A stretch of 64,000 bases of DNA from Actinomycetospora succinea (GCF_004363095.1 NZ_SNYO01000005.1:186001-250000); one strand, 5' to 3'. Positions 46,187-57,582 are shown, counted from the first letter of the stretch. Notes: generated by a model not told the origin, from the sequence alone. Made by a program: numbers and translations.

Positions 46187-47725
46187 TCAGCGGTCGTGGC
46201 CGCGGGCGCGCCCCCTGCCGTGCCCGTTGCCGTTGCCCCGGTCGTCGTCCCCGCCGCCGGCGCGGGCCTGGGCGGCCCGCCAGCGCTCGAAGAACTTCTC
46301 CCACTGCGCCGCGCGCTCCGCGGAGGCGTCGCGCGAGCGTCGCGTGGACGTCGACCGGGTCGACGACGCGACCTCCTCGACGTCGTCCGCCGAGGCCGAG
46401 CGCGTCGCGCGCGCGGGCGTGGTGGTCGACGGGATGACCGGCGGCCCGGCGACCGGGACCGGCATCGGCGCGGGGGGCGCCGCGGTGCCCGGCGAGGCGA
46501 CCGGCGTCGGGTCGGACGTGCCGGTCGACGCGGCCACGATCCCGGCCGCGCCGAGCACGCCGACGAGACCGGCGCCGACGGCCGCGACCCGCCGCGTGGG
46601 GCGCCCGAGCCGCGTCGCGCGCGCCGGCCGGCCCGCGCCCGTGTCGACGGGCGTCACGGCCCGGGTCGCACCCCGCGCGCGGCCGTGGGGGGCCGCGGCG
46701 CTCGCGCTCGTCCGGCCGGGGAGCAGGAGCGGGCCGGTGCGGGCCTCGTCCGCGTCGGGATCCGGAGCACCGGGGTCGGGCGTGGGCGGACCCACCGCGA
46801 GCAGGTCGGACCCGACGGCCGCGGTCGCCGCGGGCGCCGGCGTCGCAGCGCGGACCTCGTAGCCCGGGTCGTGGCCCGCGAGCATCCGGGCGGCGCGGGC
46901 CGCGTCGGGCCGGCGGGCGGGGTCGTGGTCGAGCAGGGCCCGCAGCACCGGGGTCAGGTCGCCCGCGCGCCGGGCCGGCGCGACGACGCCCGTGGCGACG
47001 CGCGAGAGCACCTCGAGCGCGTTGCCCCCGTCGCCGGCGGGCGGGGCGCCCTCGAGCGCGGCGTAGAGCGTGGCGCCGAGGGAGAACACGTCGGCGGCCG
47101 CGGTCGCCGGGCCGCCGCGGGCGAGCTCGGGCGCCATGTAGTGCGGCGTGCCGGCGACGAGCTGGTCGGCGGTGGCGGGGTCGGTGTCGACGACCGCGAT
47201 GCCGAAGTCGGTGACGGTCACCGTGTCGCCGGCGCCGATCATGACGTTGGCGGGCTTGACGTCGCGGTGGACGATCCCGCGCTCGTGCATCGCGGCGAGG
47301 CCCTCGGCGATCTGGGCCCCGATGGCGGCGACGCGCACCGGCGGCAGCGAGCCCTCGCGGTCGAGGAGGTCGGCCAGCGACGGGGCCGCGACGTACTCCA
47401 TGACCAGGCAGACCTCGCCGTCGAGGTCTGTCATGTCGAAGATCGCGGCGAGGCGCGGGTGGTGCAGGCGCGCGGCCACACGGCCCTCGCGGTGGGCGCG
47501 GTCGCGGATCTGGCGGGCGCGCTGGGCGTCGAGGGCCCGCGCCCCGTGCAGCCGCTTGATCGCGACGTCGCGGTCGAGCAGCTCGTCGTGGGCCCGCCAG
47601 ACGGACCCCGAGCCACCGCGCCCGACGGGCGCGACGAGGAGGTAGCGCCCGGCCACGAGGCGTCCGGGCTCGATGGTGGCCCGAGCGTCGCCGAGGGCGT
47701 TCGGCACCGAGGTCGGCGTCGACAT
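46187..47725 (-). CDS. Membrane Ser/Thr protein kinase (PknB-like)
   Basis: A 512-residue Hanks-type kinase. The catalytic domain (about 25-285) has the Gly loop VGRGGSGSVWRAHD, the VAIK lysine (Lys57), the alpha-C Glu80 in HREGRVAARLHHPRL, HRDVKPAN (Asp155), DFG (173-175) and APE (198-200). A Pro/Ala linker leads to one membrane helix (about 380-400). Outside, there are Pro-rich and Ser/Arg stretches and a Gly/Asp/Asn tail, without PASTA or other sensor domains. ATG 47725 follows GGGAGGGGT. It presumably phosphorylates local regulators; no target is evident. Confidence 0.92.
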   Translation of the reverse strand: MSTPTSVPNALGDARATIEPGRLVAGRYLLVAPVGRGGSGSVWRAHDELLDRDVAIKRLHGARALDAQRARQIRDRAHREGRVAARLHHPRLAAIFDMTDLDGEVCLVMEYVAAPSLADLLDREGSLPPVRVAAIGAQIAEGLAAMHERGIVHRDVKPANVMIGAGDTVTVTDFGIAVVDTDPATADQLVAGTPHYMAPELARGGPATAAADVFSLGATLYAALEGAPPAGDGGNALEVLSRVATGVVAPARRAGDLTPVLRALLDHDPARRPDAARAARMLAGHDPGYEVRAATPAPAATAAVGSDLLAVGPPTPDPGAPDPDADEARTGPLLLPGRTSASAAAPHGRARGATRAVTPVDTGAGRPARATRLGRPTRRVAAVGAGLVGVLGAAGIVAASTGTSDPTPVASPGTAAPPAPMPVPVAGPPVIPSTTTPARATRSASADDVEEVASSTRSTSTRRSRDASAERAAQWEKFFERWRAAQARAGGGDDDRGNGNGHGRGRARGHDR

Positions 47726-47948
47726 ACCCCTCCCTTCTGCTCCGTGACCGCCTATCGCGGGCCGTGACCATTCCGTTACCGAATTCTGCACGGCGTCGTC
47801 CGGACCCCCCGATCGGGTGGCACGCATCCTCACCCGGCCCCGCTCGGTGCCCGCACCCGACCCGCCTGACGGGTGGTGTGACGGGCGCCATCGCGCGCCC
47901 GGTGCCCAGCACCACACCGGTCACGGGGTCCGTTCGCGGCTCGTGCTC

Positions 47949-47980
47949 GGTACCGTCGGTACCGCGTACTTCAGGTACCG
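47949..47980 (+). promoter_or_regulatory. Three GGTACCG boxes upstream of the desaturase
   Basis: GGTACCG begins at 47949, 47958 and 47974. Each contains the palindrome GGTACC, and the first two abut. The cluster lies 35-66 bases before the desaturase ATG, in the promoter zone, and resembles an operator for a TetR-like lipid regulator not encoded here. The remaining spacer back to 47726 shows no gene. Confidence 0.55.
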
Positions 47981-48014
47981 ACCGACTCCCCCCGACGCGG
48001 AAAGGAACCCCGTC

Positions 48015-49199
48015 ATGGCCATCTCGGACATCAAGGAGTTCACGCACCTGAGCGAGGCCGACGTCGCGGCCATCGGGCGTGAGTTCGACGCGATCCGCCG
48101 CGAGGTCGAGGCCTCGCGCGGCGAGGACGACGCCGCCTACATCCGGGGCGTGGTGCGCCTGCAGCGCCGCCTCGAGATCGGCGGGCGCGTCGCGCTCGTC
48201 GGCAGCGTCCTGCCGCCGCTCTGGATCGCCGGCACCGCCGCCCTGGCCGCCTCCAAGATCATCGAGAACATGGAGATCGGCCACAACGTCATGCACGGCC
48301 AGTGGGACTGGATGAACGACCCCGAGATCCACTCGGCCCAGTGGGAGTGGGACAACGTCTGCCCGGCCGAGCAGTGGAAGCACTCCCACAACTACCTGCA
48401 CCACACCTATACGAACGTGATCGGCAAGGACAAGGACGTCGGGTACGAGATCCTGCGGGTCTCCTCCGACCAGCCGTGGCACCCCTACTACCTGGGCCAG
48501 CCGCTCTACAACGCGCTGCTGATGTTCCTGTTCCAGTGGGGCGTCGCGCTGCACGACCTCGACATCGAGGGCGCGGCGAAGATGGACGCCGACCCCGAGG
48601 AGATGAAGGCCAAGCTGCGCCAGATCGGGCGCAAGGCCGGCAAGCAGGCGCTCAAGGACTACGTGTTCTTCCCGGCGCTGTCCGGTCCGTTCTTCCCGGC
48701 GACGATCGCCGCGAACGCGACGGCCAACCTCATCCGCAACGTGTGGTCCTACGCGATCATCTTCTGCGGCCACTTCCCGGACGGCGCCGAGGTGTTCACC
48801 GAGGAGGAGCTCGAGGGCGAGACCTGGGGCGAGTGGTACCTGCGCCAGCTGCTCGGCTCGGCGAACTTCTCCGGCGGGAAGCTCATGCACCTCATGAGCG
48901 GCAACCTCGGCTACCAGATCGAGCACCACCTCTTCCCCGACCTGCCGTCGAACCGCTACCCGGAGATCGCGGAGAAGGTGCGCGACATCTGCGAGCGCTG
49001 GGACCTGCCGTACACGACCGGCCCGTTCCCGCGGCAGTTCTGGCAGTCGACGCGCTCCATCTGGAAGCTCTCGCTGCCGGTGGCGGGCGAGCTCAAGCGC
49101 TTCGTGGACCGCCTCGTCGGGCGCGAGAAGCCGGCGCCGGTGGCCGACGTCCCGGCTCCCCGCGCGGAGACCCGCGCCGAGGAGCCGGTCGCGGCGTGA
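48015..49199 (+). CDS. Membrane fatty acid desaturase (DesA3-like)
   Basis: A 394-residue integral membrane di-iron desaturase acting on acyl-CoA or acyl-lipid chains. The three histidine boxes are HNVMHGQW (His90/94), HSHNYLHH (His125/129/130) and QIEHHLFPDLP (His304/305). Hydrophobic segments lie at about 57-85, 160-180 and 215-250. It resembles mycobacterial DesA3, which makes oleate with the reductase Rv3230c; no reductase is adjacent here. The C-terminal 40 residues are Ala/Pro/Glu-rich. The GGTACC boxes upstream suggest dedicated lipid-responsive control. Confidence 0.9.
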   Translation: MAISDIKEFTHLSEADVAAIGREFDAIRREVEASRGEDDAAYIRGVVRLQRRLEIGGRVALVGSVLPPLWIAGTAALAASKIIENMEIGHNVMHGQWDWMNDPEIHSAQWEWDNVCPAEQWKHSHNYLHHTYTNVIGKDKDVGYEILRVSSDQPWHPYYLGQPLYNALLMFLFQWGVALHDLDIEGAAKMDADPEEMKAKLRQIGRKAGKQALKDYVFFPALSGPFFPATIAANATANLIRNVWSYAIIFCGHFPDGAEVFTEEELEGETWGEWYLRQLLGSANFSGGKLMHLMSGNLGYQIEHHLFPDLPSNRYPEIAEKVRDICERWDLPYTTGPFPRQFWQSTRSIWKLSLPVAGELKRFVDRLVGREKPAPVADVPAPRAETRAEEPVAA

Positions 49200-49203
49200 C
49201 CCG

Positions 49204-50223
49204 TCAGGCGGCCGGGTCCACGACGAGGAAGTCGTCGGGGACCCGGCGTCCGTCGAGGTGGGCGTCGAGCATCTCCCGGACACCCTCGGCGATCCGGTCC
49301 TGCGCCTCGAGCGTCATGCCCGAGCAGTGGATGGTCATGGCCTCGGAGCCCTCGGGCAGCGAGCGCCAGGGGTGGTCGGCCGGCGCGGGCTGGGGGTACC
49401 AGGTGTCGCCGGCGTAGCCCGCGAGGTGCCCCGACCCGAGTGCCTCGACCAGCGCGTCCCGGTCGACGATCGCCCCGCGGGCGGTGTTGACCAGCCACGA
49501 CCCCGGCTTCATCGCCGCGAGTCGCTCAGGGCCGAACAGGGCCTGGCTACCCTCCATGAGCGGCAGCGCCAGGCAGACCACGTCGGATTCGCGCACGAGC
49601 GTGTCGAGCCGGGCGTAGCGCACGCCGAGGGTCTCCTCGTCGGCCGGCGAACGCCGGTGGTTGGCGTAGTAGAGCATCCGGACGTCGAAGCCCTTGAGCC
49701 GCAGCGCGGTCCGGGCGCCGATGGCGCCGAGCCCGACGATGCCGACGGTCTTGCCCTCGAGGTCGTGCGACGCCCCGGCGACCCCGGCGACGTCCCACCC
49801 GCCCTCGCGGGCGTCCGTGTGGGCCGGCACGAAGTTCCGCACCAGCGCGAGGATCTGGAGCACGTTGTGCTCGGCGACGCTGACGACGTTGCTGCCGGTC
49901 ACCTCGGCGACCGTGACGCCGTGCTGCTTCGCGGTCTCGGGGTCGGTGTGGTCGGAGCCGACGCCCGCGGTGATCACCAGCTCGAGGTTCGACGCCTTCG
50001 ACAGCCGATCGGCGTCGAGGTAGACCGGCCAGAAGGGCGTCGTGATCAGCACCTCGGCGTCGGAGAGCTCCTCGTCGAGACCCGCACCGGTGTCGGTGGT
50101 GGTGACGAGCTCGTGGCCGCGCTCGGTGAGGAACTCCTGCAGCCCGAGGGCGTTGTCGGCACTGGCCGGGACGTCGCGGCCGGCGGCGTCGGACGGCGGG
50201 TAGGACACGTAGACGACCTTCAT
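49204..50223 (-). CDS. fdh: NAD+-dependent, metal-free formate dehydrogenase
   Basis: A 339-residue D-2-hydroxyacid dehydrogenase-fold enzyme with formate dehydrogenase motifs. These are VTGSNVVSVAEHNVLQILAL (substrate Asn), the NAD fold GIVGLGAIGARTALRLKGFD, VNTARGAIVDRDAL (Arg), YPQPAPADHPW (Gln) and IHCSGMTLEAQ (catalytic His). The QPAP-DHPW and SG-T-L-AQ signatures separate FDH from other 2-hydroxyacid dehydrogenases. It is shorter than the 400-residue Pseudomonas enzyme, chiefly at the N-terminus. It oxidises formate to CO2 with NADH and needs no metal. It stands about 0.8 kb from an unrelated molybdenum-type FDH operon. Confidence 0.85.
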   Translation of the reverse strand: MKVVYVSYPPSDAAGRDVPASADNALGLQEFLTERGHELVTTTDTGAGLDEELSDAEVLITTPFWPVYLDADRLSKASNLELVITAGVGSDHTDPETAKQHGVTVAEVTGSNVVSVAEHNVLQILALVRNFVPAHTDAREGGWDVAGVAGASHDLEGKTVGIVGLGAIGARTALRLKGFDVRMLYYANHRRSPADEETLGVRYARLDTLVRESDVVCLALPLMEGSQALFGPERLAAMKPGSWLVNTARGAIVDRDALVEALGSGHLAGYAGDTWYPQPAPADHPWRSLPEGSEAMTIHCSGMTLEAQDRIAEGVREMLDAHLDGRRVPDDFLVVDPAA

Positions 50224-50290
50224 CCGGTCGGCTACCCGGCCCCCGCCGCCGCGGACACCGGGTGTGACGTCAGCCGGGAGCCGGCCCCCG

Positions 50291-50803
50291 TCAGCGCAGG
50301 GCCCGGATCCTGTCCAGCACCGTCTTGCGGTTCTTGGTCCGCCGCTCGTAGGCGTCGACCTTGCCGAGGTCGGTGGCCGAGAGACCGTCGAGCTTCGCGA
50401 CCACGTCACCGACGTTGAGGTCGTCGTAACCCTCGATCGGCAGGTCGTCCTCGACCGACACCGCGCCCTTGGCCTCGCCCTCGGCCGCGGCGACGCCGGG
50501 CACGTCGCGCGCCCGGTCCGCGGCGGCGCCCGCCGCGCCCCCGAGCCCCGAGCCGAGCCGCTGCAGCAGCGCCGGGAACGCCTCCGCCAGCTCGCGGGTG
50601 AACTGCGCCTGGGCGCGGGCGAACGCCTGGACCCACTCGGCGGTGCGGTTGCCCGCCGCCTCCTCGGCCTGGGCGACGTTCTCGAGGAGCTCCTTGTAGG
50701 CGCGCAGCGACTCCTCGCCGCCCTCGCGCGCCCGGCTCACGATCTGCTCGTTCAGGCTCCGGACCTGCTCCACCACCTGCTCGACCCGCGGGTTGCCCGC
50801 CAT
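50291..50803 (-). CDS. Phasin/lipid-droplet-like protein with DUF8129-type end
   Basis: A 170-residue helical protein. The N-terminal amphipathic part (VRSLNEQIVSRAREGGEESL, then LLENVAQAEEAAGNRTAEW and ARAQAQFTRELAEAFPAL) looks phasin-like. The C-terminal 50 residues (LPIEGYDDLNVGDVVAKLDG, LSATDLGKVDAYERRTKNR) form a domain also found at the end of the protein at 57583 and in lipid-droplet-associated actinobacterial proteins. It probably coats storage granules; this is inference. It lies between two formate dehydrogenase loci. Confidence 0.7.
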   Translation of the reverse strand: MAGNPRVEQVVEQVRSLNEQIVSRAREGGEESLRAYKELLENVAQAEEAAGNRTAEWVQAFARAQAQFTRELAEAFPALLQRLGSGLGGAAGAAADRARDVPGVAAAEGEAKGAVSVEDDLPIEGYDDLNVGDVVAKLDGLSATDLGKVDAYERRTKNRKTVLDRIRALR

Positions 50804-50901
50804 GGCTCCTCCTCGATGAGTGTGTGTCTCCCGTTACCCGCAACCCCGCGCCGCCGAACAGGGGTACGGACAGGACCTTCCGGACGCCGCACCACAGCTC
50901 A

Positions 50902-50916
50902 GGAAACTTTGTTTCC
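50902..50916. promoter_or_regulatory. Dyad GGAAAC-TTT-GTTTCC upstream of the fdh operon
   Basis: A perfect 6-bp inverted repeat with a 3-base centre lies about 90 bases before the formate dehydrogenase start, in an AT-rich patch within a 200-base spacer. It is a candidate operator for the operon. No regulator gene is adjacent. Confidence 0.5.
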
Positions 50917-51003
50917 CACGGCGAAATCCCGGTGTGACGTCTCTCCCAACGGCACCTACGATGGTGACGACGGCGACACCCCGTCGGGTTGGGAGTAGCG
51001 GAG

Positions 51004-52968
51004 ATGCCACGTCGCAAGCCACGTCACGTCCGTCTGACCGAGCCGCTGGTCCGTGAGAACGGTGAGCTCCGGCCGGCGAGCTGGGACGAGGCGCTCGAAC
51101 GCGCCGCCGCGGGCCTGCGCGGCGTGCCGTCCGACGCGTTCGGCATGTTCAGCTGCTCGAAGGCCACCAACGAGATGAACTACACCGCGCAGAAGTTCTC
51201 GCGGGTGGTGATGGGCAGCAACAACGTCGACAGCTGCAACCGCACTTGACACGCTCCCAGTGTCGTCGGTCTGACGACGGTGTTCGGTGCCGGCGGCGGC
51301 ACCTCCGCCTACGTGGAGGCGGAACACGCCGACCTGCTCGTGCTGTGGGGCTCCAACGCGCGTGAGACCCACCCGATCTTCTTCCACCACGTGCTGCAGG
51401 GCCTGCGCAACGGCGCCCGGATGTACTCGGTCGACCCGCGGCACACCTCGACCGCCCACTGGGCGGACTCGTGGCTCGGCCTCGACGTCGGCACGGACAT
51501 CGCGCTGGCCAACGCGATCGGCCGCGAGATCATCCACGCGGGGCTGGTGAACCACGCGTTCGTCGACCGGTCGACCACCGGCTTCGACGACTACGTCGCG
51601 GCCGTCGAGCCCTACACGCTCGAGCACGCCGAGCAGATCACCGGCGTGCCGGCCGCGTCGATCAAGGAGCTGGCGCACGCCTACGCGCGGGCCGACCGCG
51701 CGCAGATCTGCTGGACGCTCGGCATCACCGAGCACCACAACGCCGCCGACTACGTGTTCGCGCTGATCAACCTCGCGCTGCTCACCGGGCACGTCGGCCG
51801 CTACGGCTCGGGCCTGGTGCCGCTGCGCGGGCAGAACAACGTGCAGGGCGGCGGCGACATGGGCTCGATCCCGGCCAAGCTGCCCGGCGGCTACGACCTC
51901 GGTGACGAGGAGGCCCGCCACCGCTTCGAGACGGCCTGGTCGACGCCCGAGCACCCGGTGACGGTGAACCCCGAGCCGGGCATGCACCTCTCGCAGATGT
52001 TCGAGGCGATGGAGCGTGGCGAGCTGCGCGCGCTGTACTGCATCGGCGAGAACCCCGCCGAGTCCGAGGCCAACGCCCTGCACGCGCGGCACATGCTCGA
52101 GAGCCTCGACTGCCTGATCGTGCAGGACATCTTCCGCACGGCCACCGCCGAGCTCGCCGACGTGGTGTTCCCGGCGACGGCCGACTGGTGCGAGTACGAG
52201 GGCACGGTCACCAACTCCGAGCGGCGCGTCCAGCGCGTCCGCAAGGCGATCGACCCGCCGGGGCAGGCGCGCCCGGACACCCACATCATCAGCGCCCTGG
52301 CCACGGCGCTCGGTCACGACTGGGGCGAGCCCACGGCCGAGGAGGTCTGGGACGAGCTGCGCTCGGTCTCGCTGAACTGGCACGCGGGCATGAGCTACGC
52401 GCGCCTCGACGCGCTCGGCGGCCTCCAGTGGCCGTGCCCGTCGGAGGACCACCCGGGCACGCCGCTGATGCACGCCCGGCTGTGGGCCGACGACCCCGCC
52501 GACCGGGGCCGTCCGGCGCCGTTCATGCCGGTCGAGCACGTCGCGCCCGTCGACGTCCTCGACGAGGACTTCCCCATCCGCCTGACCACCGTGCGGGTGC
52601 TCGACGCCTACAACTCCGGGGTGCAGACCGGCGGGTACTCCTCGCCGATGCGCCGCCGCGAGTCGCTGCGCATCGACGCCGACGACGCCGCCCGCCTCGG
52701 CATCGCCGACGGCGAGCGGGTCCGCGTGGTCTCGCGGCGCGGTGCCGTCGAGGCGCCGATCGCCGTGGATCCGTCATTGCGCCCGGGGCTGGCGTCGTTC
52801 ACGCCCCACTTCACCGAGGAGGTGGACGTCAACGTGCTGACCAACGACGCCTGGGACCCGAAATCGGGGACCTCGGAGTTCAAGGCCACCGCGATCCGGG
52901 TCGAGAAGCTGGACGTCCCGGCGACCGCCGAGACCGCCGCGCACCGCGTCCCGGTGGCGGGCAGCTGA
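51004..52968 (+). CDS. Selenocysteine formate dehydrogenase, catalytic half only
   Basis: The reading frame is continuous from ATG 51004 to 52968 if TGA 51247-51249 is read as selenocysteine (residue 82). The context SCNRT-U-HAPSVVGL matches the Sec-His active site of Mo/W formate dehydrogenases, and a SECIS-like hairpin follows. The 654-residue product holds the molybdopterin-binding domains (LVLWGSNARETHP, RGQNNVQGGGDMGSIPAKLP, and the C-terminal dinucleotide-binding GVQTGGYSSPMRRRE). The usual N-terminal [4Fe-4S] module is missing; it is encoded at the end of the gene at 54900. It oxidises formate at bis-MGD. The start is supported by GGAGTAGCGGAG. Confidence 0.9.
51247..51279 (+). promoter_or_regulatory. 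UGA (Sec) codon and bacterial SECIS hairpin
   Basis: TGA at 51247-51249 is followed after 12 bases by GTCGTC (51262-51267), loop GGTCT (51268-51272), then GACGAC (51273-51278). The stem is perfect and the GGUCU loop is the SelB-recognised loop of the E. coli fdhF SECIS. A T-G pair can extend it by one. The element lies inside the coding sequence, as in bacteria generally. Confidence 0.88.
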
Positions 52969-52971
52969 CGG

Positions 52972-54899
<1,928 letters not shown>

Positions 54900-54903
<4 letters not shown>

Positions 54904-56078
54904 CCACCACGGGCAAGGGACCGGTCGGGCCGGAGGGCGGCTCGACGGCCCCCGCGGACGAGCCGGTCGACGGGCCGACCGAGGCGTCGGGCGGCGCCGC
55001 CGTTGCCACGACGACGGAGGCGGGGCCGCCGCCGGGCGAGGGCCCCGACGGGGACACCGACGTCGCGGCGCCGGTCGGCCCCACCGTCGTCGACCCGGTG
55101 GCGACGGCCCGCGGCCCCGAGGAGCGCCTCGGGTCGGGCCCGGTGATGCTCGGGACGATCAAGCGCCGGGTGACGGTGAGCCTCGACGGCCGCGAGGTCC
55201 GCGTGCCCGAGGGCACGACGATCCTCGGGGCCCTGCACGAGGAGGGGACGCCGGAGCAGGCCGACACCCCGACGCTGTGCTGGGCGCCGAACATGGACCC
55301 GATCAACGCGTGCCGGGTCTGCGTGGTCGAGGTCGAGGGCTCGCGCACGCTGGTGCCGTCCTGCGCCCGCGCGTGCGAGGACGGCATGCAGGTCCGCACC
55401 GACTCCGACAAGGTCCGCCACAGCCGGCGGATGGTGCTCGAGCTGCTCGGGTCGTCGGTCGCGATGGACCGCGCGAGCGCCGACGTGCAGCGCTGGATGG
55501 ACGAGTACGGCGTCGACACCGAGCGCTACGGGCCGTTCGCCGAGCCCGCCGCCGCGGGCGAGCGCGACCGCCGCCACGCGGGGCACCACCACGCCTCGGA
55601 CGGAGCCACGGCGGCCACCGTCGCCCAGCCCGTCAAGGTCGACAACGACCTCTACGTGCGGGACTACTCGCGATGCATCATGTGCTACAAGTGCGTCAAC
55701 GCCTGTGGCAGCGACGCGCAGTTCACGTTCGCGATCGCCGCGGCCGGGCGCGGGTTCGACGCCCGCATCGCCACCGAGTTCGACGCCCCGCTGCCCGAGT
55801 CGGCGTGCGTCTACTGCGGCAACTGCATCGGCGTGTGCCCGACCGGGGCGCTGGTGTCGCGGCGCGAGTACGAGCTGCGCGAGGCCGGCGACTGGCACCC
55901 CGAGGAGGAGACCGTCACGACGACGATCTGCTCGTTCTGCGGCGTCGGCTGCAACCTCGAGCTGCACGTCCAGCAGAACGAGATCGTCAACGTCACGAGC
56001 CCCGCGGACCACTCGGTGACCCACGGACACCTCTGCATCAAGGGGCGCTTCGGTTTCCAGCACGTGCAGAACTTCTGA
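54900..56078 (+). CDS. Formate dehydrogenase iron-sulfur half with Molybdop_Fe4S4 end
   Basis: A 392-residue electron-wire protein equal to the missing front of an FdhA/NuoG-like alpha subunit. After a disordered Pro/Gly-rich lead (1-80) come a [2Fe-2S] domain (Cys127, 138, 141, 155), a region around His174 (HSRRMVLELL), and two ferredoxin [4Fe-4S] sites (CIMCYKCVNAC, CVYCGNCIGVCP). Last is a Molybdop_Fe4S4 module (Cys344, 347, 351, 379; CSFCGVGC...CIKGRFG) that stops exactly where the catalytic domain would begin. It must dock against the selenoprotein at 51004. A histidine patch (HHHASD) lies near 229. Confidence 0.92.
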
Positions 56079-56221
56079 GCCGTCCGGCCCCGTCACCCAG
56101 AGCGTCCGGCCGAACACGCGCGGCCATCGGTAGCCAAGGCCGTGGCGGACCTTCTGGATGGGGAACACGGCTGATGAGGTGTGCGCAACCGAGCGCACCC
56201 CGACGACGAGAGGAGTCCGCC

Positions 56222-56446
56222 GTGGCTGTGTCGCAGAACAAGAAGGACCGGACGGACGAGGTGGTGGCGGGCCTGCACCAGCTCGTCGCGGCCGGGCGGA
56301 TCGAGGACGTCGAGGCGGTGCTGACCACGCTCGTCGAGAGCGAGCCGGCGGACGAGCCGTCCGTCGAGGAGCGCGAGACCCGTTCCTACGCCGAGGGCAT
56401 GCGCGACGGTCTCGCGCTCGCCCGGCGGGCGCAGGAGCAGGCGTGA
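56222..56446 (+). CDS. Small charged protein of unknown function
   Basis: A 74-residue soluble helical protein: SQNKKDRTDEVVAGLHQLVA, then AGRIEDVEAVLTTLVESEPA and YAEGMRDGLALARRAQEQA. No family is recognised. GTG 56222 has GAGAGGAGTCCGCC before it. Its TGA overlaps the GTG of the membrane protein gene that follows. It begins 143 bases after the fdh operon; whether it belongs to that operon is unclear. Confidence 0.65.
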   Translation: MAVSQNKKDRTDEVVAGLHQLVAAGRIEDVEAVLTTLVESEPADEPSVEERETRSYAEGMRDGLALARRAQEQA

Positions 56447-56859
56447 CCACTGCGGCCACCGCCCCCGCCACCGCCCCCACCACGGCGGCCCCCGCGGCCG
56501 CGTCACAGCACGTCCCCACGAACGGCGAACGGCTCCAACGGATCGCGGTCGCCCTCATCGACCGGCTCGCCGCGGCGGCGGTCGACAAGGTCGACGAGCT
56601 CGCGGACCGTCTCCAGGACTTCGCACAGAACCCCGGCGGCATCGGGATGACCGCGATGGTGCAGGCCGGGCTGGCGAAGATGCAGGGCAAGAACCCGGTC
56701 TGGGCGGCCATCAAGGGCGCGGTGTCGGCGATGAGCACCACGACGAAGATCCTGCTCGGGCTGTTGCTGATCCTGGTGGCGGTGCTCTCTCCCGTCGCGA
56801 TCCTCGTGCTCGCGATCGTGCTGATCATCGCCGGGATCGTCGGGGCGGTCAGCGGCTGA
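56443..56859 (+). CDS. Small membrane protein coupled to 56222
   Basis: A 138-residue protein with an Ala/Thr/Pro-rich start, an amphipathic middle (LQRIAVALIDRLAAAAVDKV, DELADRLQDFAQNPGG) and a C-terminal hydrophobic hairpin. The hairpin is ILLGLLLILVAVLSPVAILV, then LAIVLIIAGIVGAV. The second hydrophobic run could span the membrane twice. No family is named. GTG 56443 overlaps the previous stop. The stop abuts that of the convergent gene at 56860. Confidence 0.65.
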   Translation: MTTAATAPATAPTTAAPAAASQHVPTNGERLQRIAVALIDRLAAAAVDKVDELADRLQDFAQNPGGIGMTAMVQAGLAKMQGKNPVWAAIKGAVSAMSTTTKILLGLLLILVAVLSPVAILVLAIVLIIAGIVGAVSG

Positions 56860-57507
56860 TCAGGTGCCCTCGGTGGCCCCGGTCGACGCCGCCACCTGGG
56901 CCGGCTCGCCCGTCGGCTCCGGGGGCGAGCCCTGCGCGCCGGCCCCGGACTCGGTGACCTCGCCGGCCTGGTCGTGGGCGTGCTGCCGCGGGCGCACCGG
57001 CGGGCGCAGGCCCTCGTAGACGGCGGGCTGGATGTCCCAGGTGTTCCAGTAGTCGGCGCCGGGCAGGTCGGTGTAGCAGACGGTGACCTGGAAGTCCTCG
57101 CCGTCGAGGCCGTTCTTGCGCAGGAAGGTCATCTGGTCGTCGAGGTCGTCCCAGAAGCACGTGATGCGGGCGCCCGGCGAGAGCGACGTCAGGCCGATGG
57201 TGAACACCGGCAGCCCGGAGATCTCGACGCCGTCGGAACTCTCGATCGGTCGGGAGAACGTGAAGCTGATGTTCTTGGCCGGGCCCTGGCCGACGTTCTC
57301 GACGGCGAGGCTCAGCGCGCGGCTGGCGTGGTCGAACTCGTCGTGCACCGCGACGACGGGGCGGCCGCCGGCGAGGAACTCCTGGCGCACCTCGCGCACC
57401 GACTCGCGCGCGGCCCGCAGCTGGAACCAGATGACCACGATGAAGGCGGCGTAGAGCAGGGGCGAGAGCGTCTGCGCGACGCTGGCGATCACCTGGAGGG
57501 CGGACAC
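56860..57507 (-). CDS. Uncharacterised single-pass membrane protein
   Basis: A 215-residue protein with one N-terminal helix (VAQTLSPLLYAAFIVVIWFQ) and a soluble beta-rich domain (about 45-170). The domain has PVVAVHDEFDHASRALSLAV, ENVGQGPAKNISFTFSRPIE and ITCFWDDLDDQMTFLRKNG, a pattern like immunoglobulin-type beta folds. The Glu/Pro/Ala tail is disordered. I place the start at GTG 57507 because GGAGG lies just before it. The function is unknown. Confidence 0.65.
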   Translation of the reverse strand: MSALQVIASVAQTLSPLLYAAFIVVIWFQLRAARESVREVRQEFLAGGRPVVAVHDEFDHASRALSLAVENVGQGPAKNISFTFSRPIESSDGVEISGLPVFTIGLTSLSPGARITCFWDDLDDQMTFLRKNGLDGEDFQVTVCYTDLPGADYWNTWDIQPAVYEGLRPPVRPRQHAHDQAGEVTESGAGAQGSPPEPTGEPAQVAASTGATEGT

Positions 57508-57582
57508 GGTGCCTCCTGACGACACACGCCCGCGGGCCGCCGGCGCACCGGACGACCCGCGGGGCGTGGGGGGACGATCCGC

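Noticed and set aside
51004..51249. A truncated formate dehydrogenase pseudogene ended by a stop codon
   Set aside because: The TGA is at the known Sec position, the frame continues with the correct active-site sequence, and a GGUCU-loop hairpin follows, so recoding is the better explanation.
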